The notes: generated by a model not told the origin, from the sequence alone. A stretch of 6,902 nt of DNA from Anaerolineae bacterium (GCA_020853075.1 JADYZS010000321.1:1-6902), one strand, 5' to 3'. Shown: positions 1 to 5,767, counted from the first letter of the stretch. Made by a program: numbers and translations.

Positions 1-1
1 C

Positions 2-76
2 GACGGTCGCCGCCGCCCGGCCTCGCGCTTCGTCTTTCAGTTGCCGCCGCTGCATTTGGAGCGGAAACGGTCTTGA
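2..76 (+). CDS. Possible 3' end of a gene entering from the left edge
   Basis: An open frame runs from the window edge to a TGA at 74-76 and reads DGRRRPASRFVFQLPPLHLE, then RKRS. The SRFVFQLP stretch resembles the last beta strand of histidine-kinase ATPase domains (a GSxFxFxLP pattern), so this could be the tail of a chromosomal sensor kinase next to the element. Only 24 residues are visible. A minus-strand frame opening at an ATG at 115 and running off the left edge is equally open but has no Shine-Dalgarno sequence. Treat this as a weak suggestion. Confidence 0.2.
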   Translation, partial: DGRRRPASRFVFQLPPLHLERKRS

Positions 77-195
77 AACGCGGCCTGTAGCCCACGCGTC
101 GTGACCAAACACCATATCTTGTAGTCAGAGCGTCGCGCGAGGCAACTGGCAAAGATTCCTTAAAAAAGCGCCCAAGCCGTGGAAAGACGGCAATG

Positions 196-246
196 TCCCG
201 CATAGCGGGATAATCCCGCATAGCGGGATAATCCCGCTATGCGGGA
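196..246. repeat. Three 15-bp palindromes at 18-bp spacing
   Basis: TCCCGCATAGCGGGA occurs at 196-210 and 214-228, and its reverse complement TCCCGCTATGCGGGA at 232-246. The units are separated by TAA or TAAT-like trinucleotides. Each unit is a 6-bp-arm palindrome around an asymmetric ATA/TAT core, and the third unit is flipped, so units 2 and 3 together also form a perfect 15-bp inverted repeat with a 3-nt loop. It could be a REP-like intergenic repeat, a multi-site operator or a strong hairpin blocking transcription. It lies beyond the end of the minus-strand operon, outside any gene. Confidence 0.85.
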
Positions 247-300
247 TGAAGTACAAACGAAACGGCCTTGCGTACTCGTGCGGGCTTTCTACCGCCCCAC

Positions 301-330
301 TTGACGAGGGAGCAAGGCCGATGCTATACT
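301..330 (+). promoter_or_regulatory. Plus-strand sigma-70-type promoter, copy 1
   Basis: TTGACG at 301-306 and TATACT at 325-330 are separated by 18 nt, with TGC before the -10 box (extended -10). The identical boxes, spacing and TGC recur at 5827-5856, although the spacer sequences differ. The predicted start is near 337. Transcription would run against the minus-strand leader and produce an RNA complementary to it. A conserved GTACTCRTGCGGGC segment lies just upstream of the -35 box in both copies. Confidence 0.65.
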
Positions 331-336
331 ACCATC

Positions 337-401
337 GCGCCGACGCTTCTCCCGTCGGGGCCACAGGCCAGGGTGTTGACTGCACCGCTGGCCGGTTTCT
401 A
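337..401 (+). ncRNA. Predicted two-hairpin antisense RNA, copy 1
   Basis: Downstream of the 301-330 promoter lie two hairpins. The first is CCGACG/CGTCGG (340-345/353-358) with a 7-nt loop. The second is GGCCAG/CTGGCC (366-371/388-393) continued by GGTG/CACC (372-375/383-386) with a single bulged G at 387 and loop TTGACTG. A short GGTTTCT follows, so the terminator is weak. The loop contains UUGA, which fits the YUNR U-turn pattern of plasmid antisense-RNA recognition loops. The equivalent RNA at 5863-5926 has the same plan, including the bulged G. Length and ends are inferred. Confidence 0.45.
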
Positions 402-408
402 TGCCCCG

Positions 409-437
409 ATTCTACACCTCTTCCGGCGCGTTGTCAA
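409..437 (-). promoter_or_regulatory. Minus-strand consensus promoter, copy 1
   Basis: On the minus strand TTGACA (437-432) is followed after exactly 17 nt by TAGAAT (414-409), a near-perfect sigma-70 promoter. It sits inside the last codons of the 66-aa gene, and its TAG is that gene's stop codon. The counterpart in the other module is TTGCAT-17-TAGAAT at 5933-5961. It points left into the leader module and then into a stretch without a recognisable gene. Confidence 0.6.
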
Positions 438-612
438 CAATTTCCTCTCGGATGAGCAACGCACCATCCGGCAAGCCAGCGAGAGGCAACGTAACCCCGT
501 CGTTCGCCGTCGCCGCCCCGTCGCTGTTGTCCGTCCACAGGCTTGACGCCAGGAAACGGAAACCGTGCGGCTTGCGGGCTAAGCCTTCTAACGCCCGCAG
601 ACGTGCCCTCAC
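412..612 (-). CDS. Small protein of unknown function, 66 aa, last gene of the operon
   Basis: I do not recognise this protein. It has a basic N-terminal helix (MRARLRALEGLARKPHGFRF) and an acidic C-terminus with the stretch LPDGALLIREEIVDN, which looks like a short beta/alpha fold. A GTG at 612 is preferred over the GTG at 621. It forms a GTGA overlap with the TGA of the upstream HTH gene (609-611), and an AGGGGGTGG Shine-Dalgarno-like stretch ends a few bases before it. This matches the coupling used elsewhere in the operon. The stop codon is embedded in the -10 box of a minus-strand promoter. It is probably real because of the coupling, but no function can be given. Confidence 0.6.
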   Translation of the reverse strand: MRARLRALEGLARKPHGFRFLASSLWTDNSDGAATANDGVTLPLAGLPDGALLIREEIVDNAPEEV

Positions 613-1013
613 GGCTGCCACCCCCTTTCTATGGTTAGTCTCTCCTCAAGGGCCGCCAACCGTTCCGCCAGCGTCGTGGCCTCGTAAAGCCTGGTGGCAT
701 GTTCCAGGATGGAGCGCGCGGCCGTCACCCGCGCGGGGGCTGCCACCAGCGGGTTTGCCATGATGCCCTTGAGCGTGTCCAGGGCGTCGGTCATAGCCGC
801 AAGGCTCTGGCGCGTCGCCTGCCCTAGCACCTGGTCTTGCGCCTGGTGGAGCGCACGCCGGAAGTCGTCTTGCTTCAGCCAGCGCCGCAAGGTGCGTTCA
901 CCCACCTCCGCGCGCTGGGCCGCCTCAGCCAGCGTGGACGCGGCCAGAAGCGCGGCGATGGCCCGCCGCTGCCCTGGCCGCAATAGGCCGCAATAGGCCG
1001 CTTCAACTGCCAT
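609..1013 (-). CDS. Helix-turn-helix protein, terminase-small-subunit-like
   Basis: A 134-aa protein. Residues about 12-48 read LRPGQRRAIAALL...TLAEAAQRAEVGERTLRRWL, the typical pattern of the phage HTH family sometimes called phBC6A51-like. This family resembles homeodomain-type terminase small subunits and replication-associated DNA-binding proteins. An Ala/Leu/Arg-rich helical segment follows (about 60-130) and could mediate oligomerisation. In phages such a protein would recognise DNA for packaging, but no large terminase or capsid gene is present here, so a regulatory or DNA-binding role is as likely. ATG at 1013 overlaps the stop of the upstream gene by 11 nt. Its first codons contain a 10-bp tandem duplication that sets the reading frame of this start; a TTG inside the repeat is an alternative start. 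Confidence 0.75.
   Translation of the reverse strand: MAVEAAYCGLLRPGQRRAIAALLAASTLAEAAQRAEVGERTLRRWLKQDDFRRALHQAQDQVLGQATRQSLAAMTDALDTLKGIMANPLVAAPARVTAARSILEHATRLYEATTLAERLAALEERLTIERGWQP
981..1000. repeat. 10-bp tandem duplication in the N-terminal codons of the HTH gene
   Basis: CAATAGGCCG occurs twice in tandem, preceded by a further GGCCG. Ten is not a multiple of three, so gain or loss of one unit would put the ATG at 1013 out of frame with the rest of the HTH gene. It lies between the stop of the 83-aa gene and the first conserved HTH residues. Confidence 0.9.
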
Positions 1014-1254
1014 TTCGTCTCACTTCGCCCCGCGGAGCGGGACTTCCATTGCCGGGCCAGTCATCGGGGGAGACGCCGCCCAGGTACACCTTGCAGCGCC
1101 AGCCTGGATGTTGGGACAGGATAGACACCGCTTCTTCTTCGCTGCCCGCTGATATGTAGGCCGGTGGTGCATTGGGCGATAACGCCCGCGCCCGTTGCTC
1201 CAAGTCACTCAGTCGCTTCGCCAGGTTCCTCATGTACTCATGCCGGTCTCCCAC
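1003..1254 (-). CDS. Hypothetical protein, 83 aa
   Basis: I do not recognise this protein. It has a charged N-terminal helix (LAKRLSDLEQRARAL, possible coiled coil), then a compact region with SEEEAVSILSQHPGWRCKVYLGGVSPDDWPG, and a basic Ser/Arg/Gly tail. The EEAVSIL...VYLGGVSPDDW part looks like a small alpha/beta fold. The GTG at 1254 is preceded by GAGGTG at 8-nt spacing and overlaps the nuclease gene by 25 nt. The ATG at 1233 gives 76 aa and a neat ATGA overlap with the nuclease stop but has a poorly spaced Shine-Dalgarno sequence, so either start is possible. It lies between the nuclease and HTH genes in the same operon. Confidence 0.6.
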   Translation of the reverse strand: MGDRHEYMRNLAKRLSDLEQRARALSPNAPPAYISAGSEEEAVSILSQHPGWRCKVYLGGVSPDDWPGNGSPAPRGEVRRNGS

Positions 1255-1598
1255 GACCCTTCCACCTCGTACTCGTGGGCGCTTCCCAGCCCCCCAAACC
1301 AGTCCACGAAATCATGCAGGCTCAAGAGCACCAGCGAATCCCGCCGCCCCTTCGCGTGGAGTACCGTGATGCCCAGGCGGTTCGGGCCAGCCTGACCGCG
1401 AATCTTAGCCGCGGCCGCCGTGAGCCACTGGGGGAGCACCTTCCGGTGCTTGCACTCCACACAGAGCCAGTCGCTCACCACATCCGGCCCCGCGCGGCCG
1501 CTGGGGCCGGTGCGCTGGCCGTTTAGGGCTTTGGCCGTCCGCCGCTCGTGTTGTTTCCAAGCCTTGCGTACTCGTGCGTTCTTTGCAACGTCGGTCAT
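1230..1598 (-). CDS. PD-(D/E)XK nuclease-like protein, 122 aa
   Basis: The core reads SGRAGPDVVSDWLCVECKHRK, giving the pattern D39-(8 residues)-E48-C-K50 of PD-(D/E)XK nucleases. An upstream E18 in the first helix and a helix containing Q57 follow the usual fold order, as in small Holliday-junction resolvase-like or phage endonucleases. Expected chemistry is metal-dependent phosphodiester cleavage; the substrate (branched DNA or replication intermediates) is inferred from its position in a replication operon. The ATG at 1598 overlaps the stop of the upstream gene (ATGA) and has AGGAG 6-7 nt upstream. The C-terminal half after residue 95 is short and unassigned. It could also be a restriction-type or repair nuclease. 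Confidence 0.75.
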   Translation of the reverse strand: MTDVAKNARVRKAWKQHERRTAKALNGQRTGPSGRAGPDVVSDWLCVECKHRKVLPQWLTAAAAKIRGQAGPNRLGITVLHAKGRRDSLVLLSLHDFVDWFGGLGSAHEYEVEGSWETGMST

Positions 1599-1843
1599 CG
1601 GCTTCTCCTCTTAGGGTAAAAAGAGTGGCCCCGCCTATCATCGGCATACCCTAAGCCGCGCACCGGTGGCGTCGGGCTGCCGGTTATCTTCACGTCCGGG
1701 TCACAGTCGCATGGCTCGCCCCGAAAGACGGCGCACCAGGCGTCGTGATAGACGTGAACGTGCCCCATCATACCAGGGGTAGGCGGGTCAAGACGAATCG
1801 CCCGTAAAATCTTGGGTAGGTAGTTCGGTAGGTTCTTGTCCAT
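1595..1843 (-). CDS. Small HxD...C...C.C protein, 82 aa
   Basis: The centre carries VYHDAWCAVFRGEPCDCDPDV, with H33, D34, C37, C45 and C47 spaced as in a short metal-binding motif. Similar Cys/His mini-proteins are familiar from phage and plasmid replication modules, without known function. Zinc binding is inferred. The ATG at 1843 is chosen over the in-frame ATG at 1855 because GGGAG lies 5 nt before it and the longer start has no such site; either way the gene overlaps the primase-helicase end by more than 50 nt. Its C-terminal tail (about residues 64-79) is encoded by a 46-bp inverted-repeat element that also occurs at 6085-6130, so the tail may have been acquired by insertion. Confidence 0.7.
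   Translation of the reverse strand: MDKNLPNYLPKILRAIRLDPPTPGMMGHVHVYHDAWCAVFRGEPCDCDPDVKITGSPTPPVRGLGYADDRRGHSFYPKRRSR
1610..1655. repeat. 46-bp inverted-repeat element, copy 1
   Basis: CTTAGGGTA (1610-1618) and TACCCTAAG (1647-1655) are perfect 9-bp inverted arms bounding a 46-bp unit. The unit at 6085-6130 has exactly the same length, the same outer arms and GGCCC at the same internal position. It lies inside the end of the 82-aa gene and directly before the Shine-Dalgarno of the nuclease gene, so a hairpin here could affect nuclease translation. Confidence 0.8.
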
Positions 1844-3860
1844 CCGCGCTCCCATTCAATGATGCCCCACAATCGGGGCAGAGAATATAGTGCGCTTCAT
1901 CGGGCGAGAACGGGCGACCGCACTCTAAGCACTCACCTACCCCCTCGTCTTCGTGCCCTTGAGTCATGCCCTCATTTGCTATAATCAAGGGCATGGAAGG
2001 CACGAAAGGCACGGAATCAGCCGGTTTCGTGCCTTCCATGCCTTTCGTGCCCTCTATGCCTTCCGTGCCTTTCATGCCCTCGTTTAATGATGTAGGCAAC
2101 GCCCAGGCCGTTATGCCGCGCCCTACTCGTTCCGTCACAACGCACAACCGCTCGCGCGCCAGGCGCAACTGTTTGGGCGTAATGCCCGCGGCCGTTGCCA
2201 GCGTTCTAATTTCGCCGGAAGGTCGCGGCACGCCCTTCAGCGCATCCTTGAGCCATGCCGCCGCGCGCTCCCAACCGCTGGCAAACTCCGGTTTCTCTTC
2301 AGCCTCCCCCAGGAACGTCACACCGTCATCGTCCACCACCAGGCGCAGGGGCTTTGGCTGGCCCGCGAGATTGCTCTTGATAACGGCCAACACCAGGTAG
2401 CCGTCGTCTCGCTCCTCAAGGCCCCAGGCCATACGCGCGGCCGCCAGAATGTCTTGCGAATCGCGCACCCTGTCCTGTGAGATTCCTTCCCCCAGGTCCA
2501 ACACCGTCCGCTTGCGCAGGTGGTGCAACACCACTCTCGCCGCCCCTGTCGCTCGCGCCAACTCCCCCAGGCGGTTCATAAAGCCGCGCGCTTGCTCGCT
2601 CTTGCGCAGGTCGGCCAGCGCATGGGCCGTCAGGCTATCCAGGATGATGAAGTCATAACCCGCCGCATGGGCCAATATCGTCTCGTAATCGTTGGCGACG
2701 GTCAGGTAAGTCCCATCCTCAGCCACCAGCACGTCAACCGCCTCCGCCCCGGCGCGGACCAACTTCTCCCCCACCTCACTATCGACCCCTTCCGCCGGTA
2801 TGTAGAGTACGCGCCCCGTCGGAGCCAGTGTCCCGTCGCCCCACTTCTCGCCGCGCGTCAAGGCCGCTGCCAGCGCTAGGCCCAGCGTCGTCTTGCCCAC
2901 ACCCTGGACACCGGCCAGCACCGTCACCGTACCCCGTGCCAGCCAGCCGCGCCAAAGCCAGGCCACCTCTCCCCCACGCTTGGCAAAGTCTGCCCCGCTA
3001 AACCGCATGGCCGCGCGCGGTTCAGGTATCGGCGCGCGTCTCTTTGGGCCGGGCGCATAGCGACCATAAACGTCCTTCACCGTCGTTTCCACTTCTTCTG
3101 TGCTCAAAGGGGGCTGGCAGTTCGCCACGTTCCAGGCGTGGGCAATAGATAACGCGGCGCCCAAATCCACATCGGCCTTGCGCAAACCACCAGCGATACT
3201 GACCAAATGGTCGTGGCGATAGCCGGGTGTGGAGACGGCTGTCAGGCGTTCGGCCAGCGGTGGGATGGGTTGGGTTTGGGGGATGATGTGGCTGCCGTGC
3301 CCATCGCCTGCTGTAAGAAGCCAGAGAGGAATGGGGGCCAGGCGCATCCCTTCTGTGAGGGTTGTAGCATCCCAGGCATATCGCCTCCCGCTAGCGTGGA
3401 GGCTGGGCGCGGCCACTATGTAGCCGCCATCTCCCTTTAGGTCAAGCCCCGCCCCCACCTTACCTGACTTCAGTCCCCCGGCTGGGCACGTGAAGATGTA
3501 ATGTGCGCCCCCGCCGCCCGTAATGGCCTTCGCTGTTGGCGGGAGTGGGCCATGCTTGCGCACCAGGTCGGCCAGGGTCTTGTCACCGCCGTTGCGCGGG
3601 TCAACATCCAGGACGGCCAGGCCGCTCACCTTGCCCGTCGCGAGGCCAACGTTCGCATCAGGCCAGCGTGCCCACCAGCGTTTGATTGACGCCTCGCCGG
3701 TTGTGGCGTCCTTCACACCGTTGGCCGTGCGCGGATGCTTGCCTACCCCTTCACAGGCTGCTTTGCGACAGGAGCAACCCGCACCCGTTGGCGTGTGCAA
3801 AGGCAAGATGGGCCAACCCAGGCGCGCGTAACTCAGGGCTGCGACCAGGTTCTCGCTCAC
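1788..3860 (-). CDS. Bifunctional primase-polymerase / RepA-like helicase replicase
   Basis: A 690-aa replication protein. Residues about 8-165 form a Prim-Pol (archaeo-eukaryotic primase) domain with a CSC...C and KHPR cluster (29-44), a DVD metal motif (85-87), GGGGAHY (115-121, catalytic His) and GLDLKGDGGYIVAAPS (139-153). Residues about 200-270 resemble the primase C-terminal helical domain. Residues about 295-520 are a RecA-fold ATPase of the RepA/AAA_25 type: Walker A GVQGVGKTT (317-325), Walker B FIILD (404-408) and a VVLHHLRK strand. A winged-helix-like segment (about 525-590), a tripeptide-repeat linker and a C-terminal zinc ribbon (C644, C647, C661, C664) follow. It should unwind DNA and make primers or DNA at the element's origin. 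GTG at 3860 forms a GTGA overlap with the preceding stop. This layout is typical of plasmids and integrative elements. Confidence 0.92.
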   Translation of the reverse strand: MSENLVAALSYARLGWPILPLHTPTGAGCSCRKAACEGVGKHPRTANGVKDATTGEASIKRWWARWPDANVGLATGKVSGLAVLDVDPRNGGDKTLADLVRKHGPLPPTAKAITGGGGAHYIFTCPAGGLKSGKVGAGLDLKGDGGYIVAAPSLHASGRRYAWDATTLTEGMRLAPIPLWLLTAGDGHGSHIIPQTQPIPPLAERLTAVSTPGYRHDHLVSIAGGLRKADVDLGAALSIAHAWNVANCQPPLSTEEVETTVKDVYGRYAPGPKRRAPIPEPRAAMRFSGADFAKRGGEVAWLWRGWLARGTVTVLAGVQGVGKTTLGLALAAALTRGEKWGDGTLAPTGRVLYIPAEGVDSEVGEKLVRAGAEAVDVLVAEDGTYLTVANDYETILAHAAGYDFIILDSLTAHALADLRKSEQARGFMNRLGELARATGAARVVLHHLRKRTVLDLGEGISQDRVRDSQDILAAARMAWGLEERDDGYLVLAVIKSNLAGQPKPLRLVVDDDGVTFLGEAEEKPEFASGWERAAAWLKDALKGVPRPSGEIRTLATAAGITPKQLRLARERLCVVTERVGRGITAWALPTSLNEGMKGTEGIEGTKGMEGTKPADSVPFVPSMPLIIANEGMTQGHEDEGVGECLECGRPFSPDEAHYILCPDCGASLNGSADGQEPTELPTQDFTGDSS
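1989..2084. repeat. 9-bp minisatellite switching to inverted orientation, inside the replicase gene
   Basis: On the coding strand, 9-bp units of the type RARGGCAYR are repeated about six times, encoding EGM KGT EGI EGT KGM EGT (residues about 594-611). After a short break the reverse complement of the same units follows, encoding VPFVPSMP (618-624). The segments 1990-2007 and 2025-2042 are perfect 18-bp inverted repeats with a 17-nt gap. Both strands are open across it. It forms the linker between the winged-helix-like part and the zinc ribbon. Confidence 0.9.
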
Positions 3861-4300
3861 GACATCCCCCAGAAAGCCAACTGCTGCATCTCCGGCTCGC
3901 CAAGCCGAACCGTCTGCCAGCGATGGAGAGGGCAGGCCAATTGCCTCTCAAAGCCCGAATGCTCTATCTCAAAGGCGTAGCGCTGGAAGTCGGCCAGGCT
4001 GACGGAGTAAGTCTTGCCCGATTCGCTGTCGGCGACTCGCAGCAAGTGGACGCCTGCACGCCGGGCTTCTTCAATGGCGGACACGGCCCAACAGATGGCA
4101 GGTGGTCGCCGGAGAAGGTGTCTGCTACCCACGATGGCCTTTGAGAGAATGTCGCCGAAGATTGTGCCCACGACGCGCTCGCCAACACGAACGACTTGAC
4201 GCGGCGCGGTGTTCGTGGTATAGATAGGTTGAGACGTGCGCTCCCCAGCGCCGTTGCCCCGCCCGCCGCTGCCAACGGCGGGCCATTGTTTTTCAGGCAT
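3857..4300 (-). CDS. Conserved-looking protein of unknown function, 147 aa
   Basis: I do not recognise a named family. After a Gly/Ser-rich, probably disordered N-terminus (1-35), the body reads VRVGERVVGTIFGDILSKAI, then a striking SRHLLRRPPAICWAV segment (59-73), then an alternating EEARRAGVHLLRVADSESGK / TYSVSLADFQRYAF alpha/beta part. The end is GFERQLACPLHRW. The VADSESGKTYSVSLADF pattern suggests a small mixed fold that could contact DNA or protein; this is inference. ATG at 4300 is chosen because GGAGG lies 6 nt upstream, and it overlaps the preceding gene by 8 nt. It sits immediately before the replicase with a GTGA overlap, so a replication-accessory role is possible. Confidence 0.8.
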   Translation of the reverse strand: MPEKQWPAVGSGGRGNGAGERTSQPIYTTNTAPRQVVRVGERVVGTIFGDILSKAIVGSRHLLRRPPAICWAVSAIEEARRAGVHLLRVADSESGKTYSVSLADFQRYAFEIEHSGFERQLACPLHRWQTVRLGEPEMQQLAFWGMS

Positions 4301-4481
4301 GATACGCCTCCATGACCCGCTGCTCACCCATATCGCCTTTGGGCTGCAATAGTCGCTTGCGCTTCAACTCACTACGCACAATGTGCCGTACCTGGCTAGG
4401 CACACTACGCATTTCAGACTCGGAAAGTCTGAAAAGCGCGGTGAATTCCTCCGCTGCTAGATAGACCTTAACTTGCTCCAT
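4293..4481 (-). CDS. Ribbon-helix-helix-like small DNA-binding protein, 62 aa
   Basis: The N-terminus MEQVKVYLAAEEFTALFRLS and the following SVPSQVRHIVRSELKRK fit a strand-helix-helix layout of CopG/Arc-type ribbon-helix-helix repressors (strand about 3-8, helices about 10-24 and 27-42). A basic tail follows. Proteins of this kind bind palindromes as dimers and often repress their own operon. ATG at 4481 is chosen over the GTG at 4490 because a complete AGGAGGTGA Shine-Dalgarno ends 5 nt before it and directly abuts the GTG. A perfect 28-bp palindrome lies 23 nt before the start, a natural operator candidate. Assignment to RHH rests on pattern only; a toxin-antitoxin role is unlikely because no partner toxin is adjacent. 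Confidence 0.65.
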   Translation of the reverse strand: MEQVKVYLAAEEFTALFRLSESEMRSVPSQVRHIVRSELKRKRLLQPKGDMGEQRVMEAYHA

Positions 4482-4497
4482 CTCATTCACCTCCTGG

Positions 4498-4532
4498 AAA
4501 ACAAAACTGGTGGGTATCTATACCCACCAGTT
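4498..4532 (-). terminator. 28-bp palindrome with T-run: terminator and/or operator
   Basis: AACTGGTGGGTAT (4505-4517), CT, ATACCCACCAGTT (4520-4532) is a perfect 13-bp-arm palindrome. On the minus strand it is followed by TTTTGTTTT (counting the arm end), the form of an intrinsic terminator after the 396-aa gene. The T-run ends only a few bases before the Shine-Dalgarno of the ribbon-helix-helix gene, so it would also act as an attenuator in that gene's leader. A symmetrical site of this length next to a repressor gene could equally be its operator. Confidence 0.75.
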
Positions 4533-4557
4533 AAGCATTCGGCGAATTCTCGGTCAA
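4529..4557 (-). promoter_or_regulatory. Weak promoter candidate for the ribbon-helix-helix gene
   Basis: On the minus strand TTGACC (4557-4552) is followed after 17 nt by TTAACT (4534-4529), a good -35 box with a poor -10 box. The -10 box overlaps the 28-bp palindrome and the spacer holds a CGGCGAAT repeat. If used, transcription would start inside the palindrome, so a protein bound there would block it. Confidence 0.3.
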
Positions 4558-4578
4558 CGTTCGGCGAATCGGCGAATT
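4538..4578. repeat. Three CGGCGAAT direct repeats
   Basis: CGGCGAAT occurs at 4540-4547, 4562-4569 and 4570-4577; the first two are preceded by TT and the last two abut. The start-to-start spacing of the first two is 22 bp, about two helical turns. The last copy overlaps the stop codon of the 396-aa gene. Short direct repeats beside a replication operon could be iteron-like binding sites; no AT-rich unwinding element is evident. Confidence 0.75.
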
Positions 4579-5767
4579 AGTCTTTTCTCCCCCAAAGTCC
4601 TTTGTTCCGTCTGTATTTTACAACGGTAGGGTAAACCTCGCGAAGTCGGCTTGCTTTAGTGCCTACCGCTTTGGTGTTCGGCAAACCGAATCTATCTGCC
4701 ATTTCACTTGAGGGCGTGTCTGCGTTCCACGCGCGGACGAACTCGCGCGCCTCAACCCCCTGGATTGTTGCCAGCGGGTCAGAATCCAGGGCGGACGTGT
4801 TCTGCCCGGTCGCTGGTTGCTCAACCCCCTGCCCCTTCTTTGCCTGCCACTCCTCCCACGCCTTGCCCCAATGTGGACCCGTTAGGTGGATGAACTCCAT
4901 AGTCTCCTTGACCTTCTCAGTCAGTCGCACGAACTCTTGGTGACGTGCGGCTTCGTCTTCTGGCAATGTGCCGGTTTCTAGAGCATGGTGTGCCCCGCGT
5001 CCGATGGCGGTTGAACTGGCTGTCACCCTCACGCGCGGCGCGCCCGTTTCGCTGACGCGCTCGGTTTCCGGCCATCTTTCCCCAATCGCGCGCAGTAACT
5101 CCTTATAGCATCCGTCCACCCGTTCGGCGTCATCTCCTCGTGTTCGCACAGCGCGCAATTCTACCCCGTGTTGTATTGGGATGATAGTGATTTCTGTCCC
5201 CCCGCTCAGGTGACGGAAGAAGTTGTGGTTCTCTGCGACCTTGTAGTGTATCGCCATCCACAATATTCCGTTCGGTTGGTCATCCTTGCGCACCACGAAA
5301 GCCCACGCCACAGATTCACTTATTTGCATCTTATAGCCTGCTTGGAGCCACGTCGCCACCTCCAACGGTGTTGCTCTCAGTACAAGTATGTCGTCATAAT
5401 CTGAGACTGCCCCCACGCTTATCTGTGTCCTCGGCGCAGCCGCGGCCCCACGCTCCATAATGGCTTTGAGTACGGCGTCAAACTGTCCTTCTACGTCATC
5501 GCCCACGAGCCAGCGCCGTACCTGTGTGCCTCCCCCTGGCATGGGGATAGTCTCAAAATGCAAGGTGGCAACGGGTCCCGTCTTGCGCCCGCCTGTTGTC
5601 TCAATAATGGGCGCCTCCAACTTGCCGTCATGCCAGCCGCCCGATAGGCTCAGCGATACAACGAAATCGCGTTCGCCAGTCGTCATGCCCACCCGTCTCA
5701 GCACACTACTCATCCAGGCTTGTGCCTCGGCTAGTGCCATCTCCGTCTCGCTGATAATCTGAGCCAC
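4577..5767 (-). CDS. Unrecognised protein with C-terminal helix-turn-helix, 396 aa
   Basis: The body is not recognisable to me. It has mixed alpha/beta character with VSLSLSGGWHDGKLEAP, a VGDDVEGQFDAVLKAIMERG helix and a conserved-looking LWMAIHYKVAENHNFFRHLSG-type segment cut here for length. The last about 60 residues (EFVRAWNADTPSSEMADRFG ... KASRLREVYPTVVKYRR) fit a helix-turn-helix seen at the ends of phage and plasmid proteins. The frame extends to an ATG at 5806, but the GTG at 5767 is chosen. GGGAGGTGAT lies 7 nt before it, while the ATG has no clear Shine-Dalgarno and falls inside the leader structure. It is first in the operon, directly behind an apparent attenuator with an opposing promoter, a placement typical of replication initiators. 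A Rep-like or regulatory role is inference. Confidence 0.8.
   Translation of the reverse strand: MAQIISETEMALAEAQAWMSSVLRRVGMTTGERDFVVSLSLSGGWHDGKLEAPIIETTGGRKTGPVATLHFETIPMPGGGTQVRRWLVGDDVEGQFDAVLKAIMERGAAAAPRTQISVGAVSDYDDILVLRATPLEVATWLQAGYKMQISESVAWAFVVRKDDQPNGILWMAIHYKVAENHNFFRHLSGGTEITIIPIQHGVELRAVRTRGDDAERVDGCYKELLRAIGERWPETERVSETGAPRVRVTASSTAIGRGAHHALETGTLPEDEAARHQEFVRLTEKVKETMEFIHLTGPHWGKAWEEWQAKKGQGVEQPATGQNTSALDSDPLATIQGVEAREFVRAWNADTPSSEMADRFGLPNTKAVGTKASRLREVYPTVVKYRRNKGLWGRKD

Larger units (their letters stand above)
257..402 (-). promoter_or_regulatory. Structured leader module, copy 1 (orphan)
   Basis: Read on the minus strand from the predicted start near 402, the RNA can form four helices. 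They are 366-371/388-393 extended by 372-375/383-386, then 340-345/353-358, then 319-323/333-337, and a long-range stem 263-271/312-320 (CGGCCTTGC with GCAAGGCCG) followed by TTTCGTTT. The same helices in the same order occur in the module at 5785-5926, with different bases but preserved pairing. Unlike that copy, no gene or ribosome binding site follows; only the three palindromes do. It may be a duplicated remnant, or a terminator or insulator for the operon ending at 412. The structures were derived by eye. Confidence 0.55.

Noticed and set aside
1..115. Minus-strand frame opening at an ATG at 115 and running off the left edge
   Set aside because: No Shine-Dalgarno sequence, very Arg/Ala-rich, and competes with a plus-strand frame; too short to decide.
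162..191. Possible minus-strand terminator (GCCGT/ACGGC stem with TTTTTT)
   Set aside because: The stem is only 5 bp and lies 8 nt from the T-run, too far for a standard intrinsic terminator.
1966..2400. Plus-strand 144-aa frame opposite the replicase
   Set aside because: It is open only because the 9-bp minisatellite reads through on both strands; the rest is an antisense shadow of the helicase domain.
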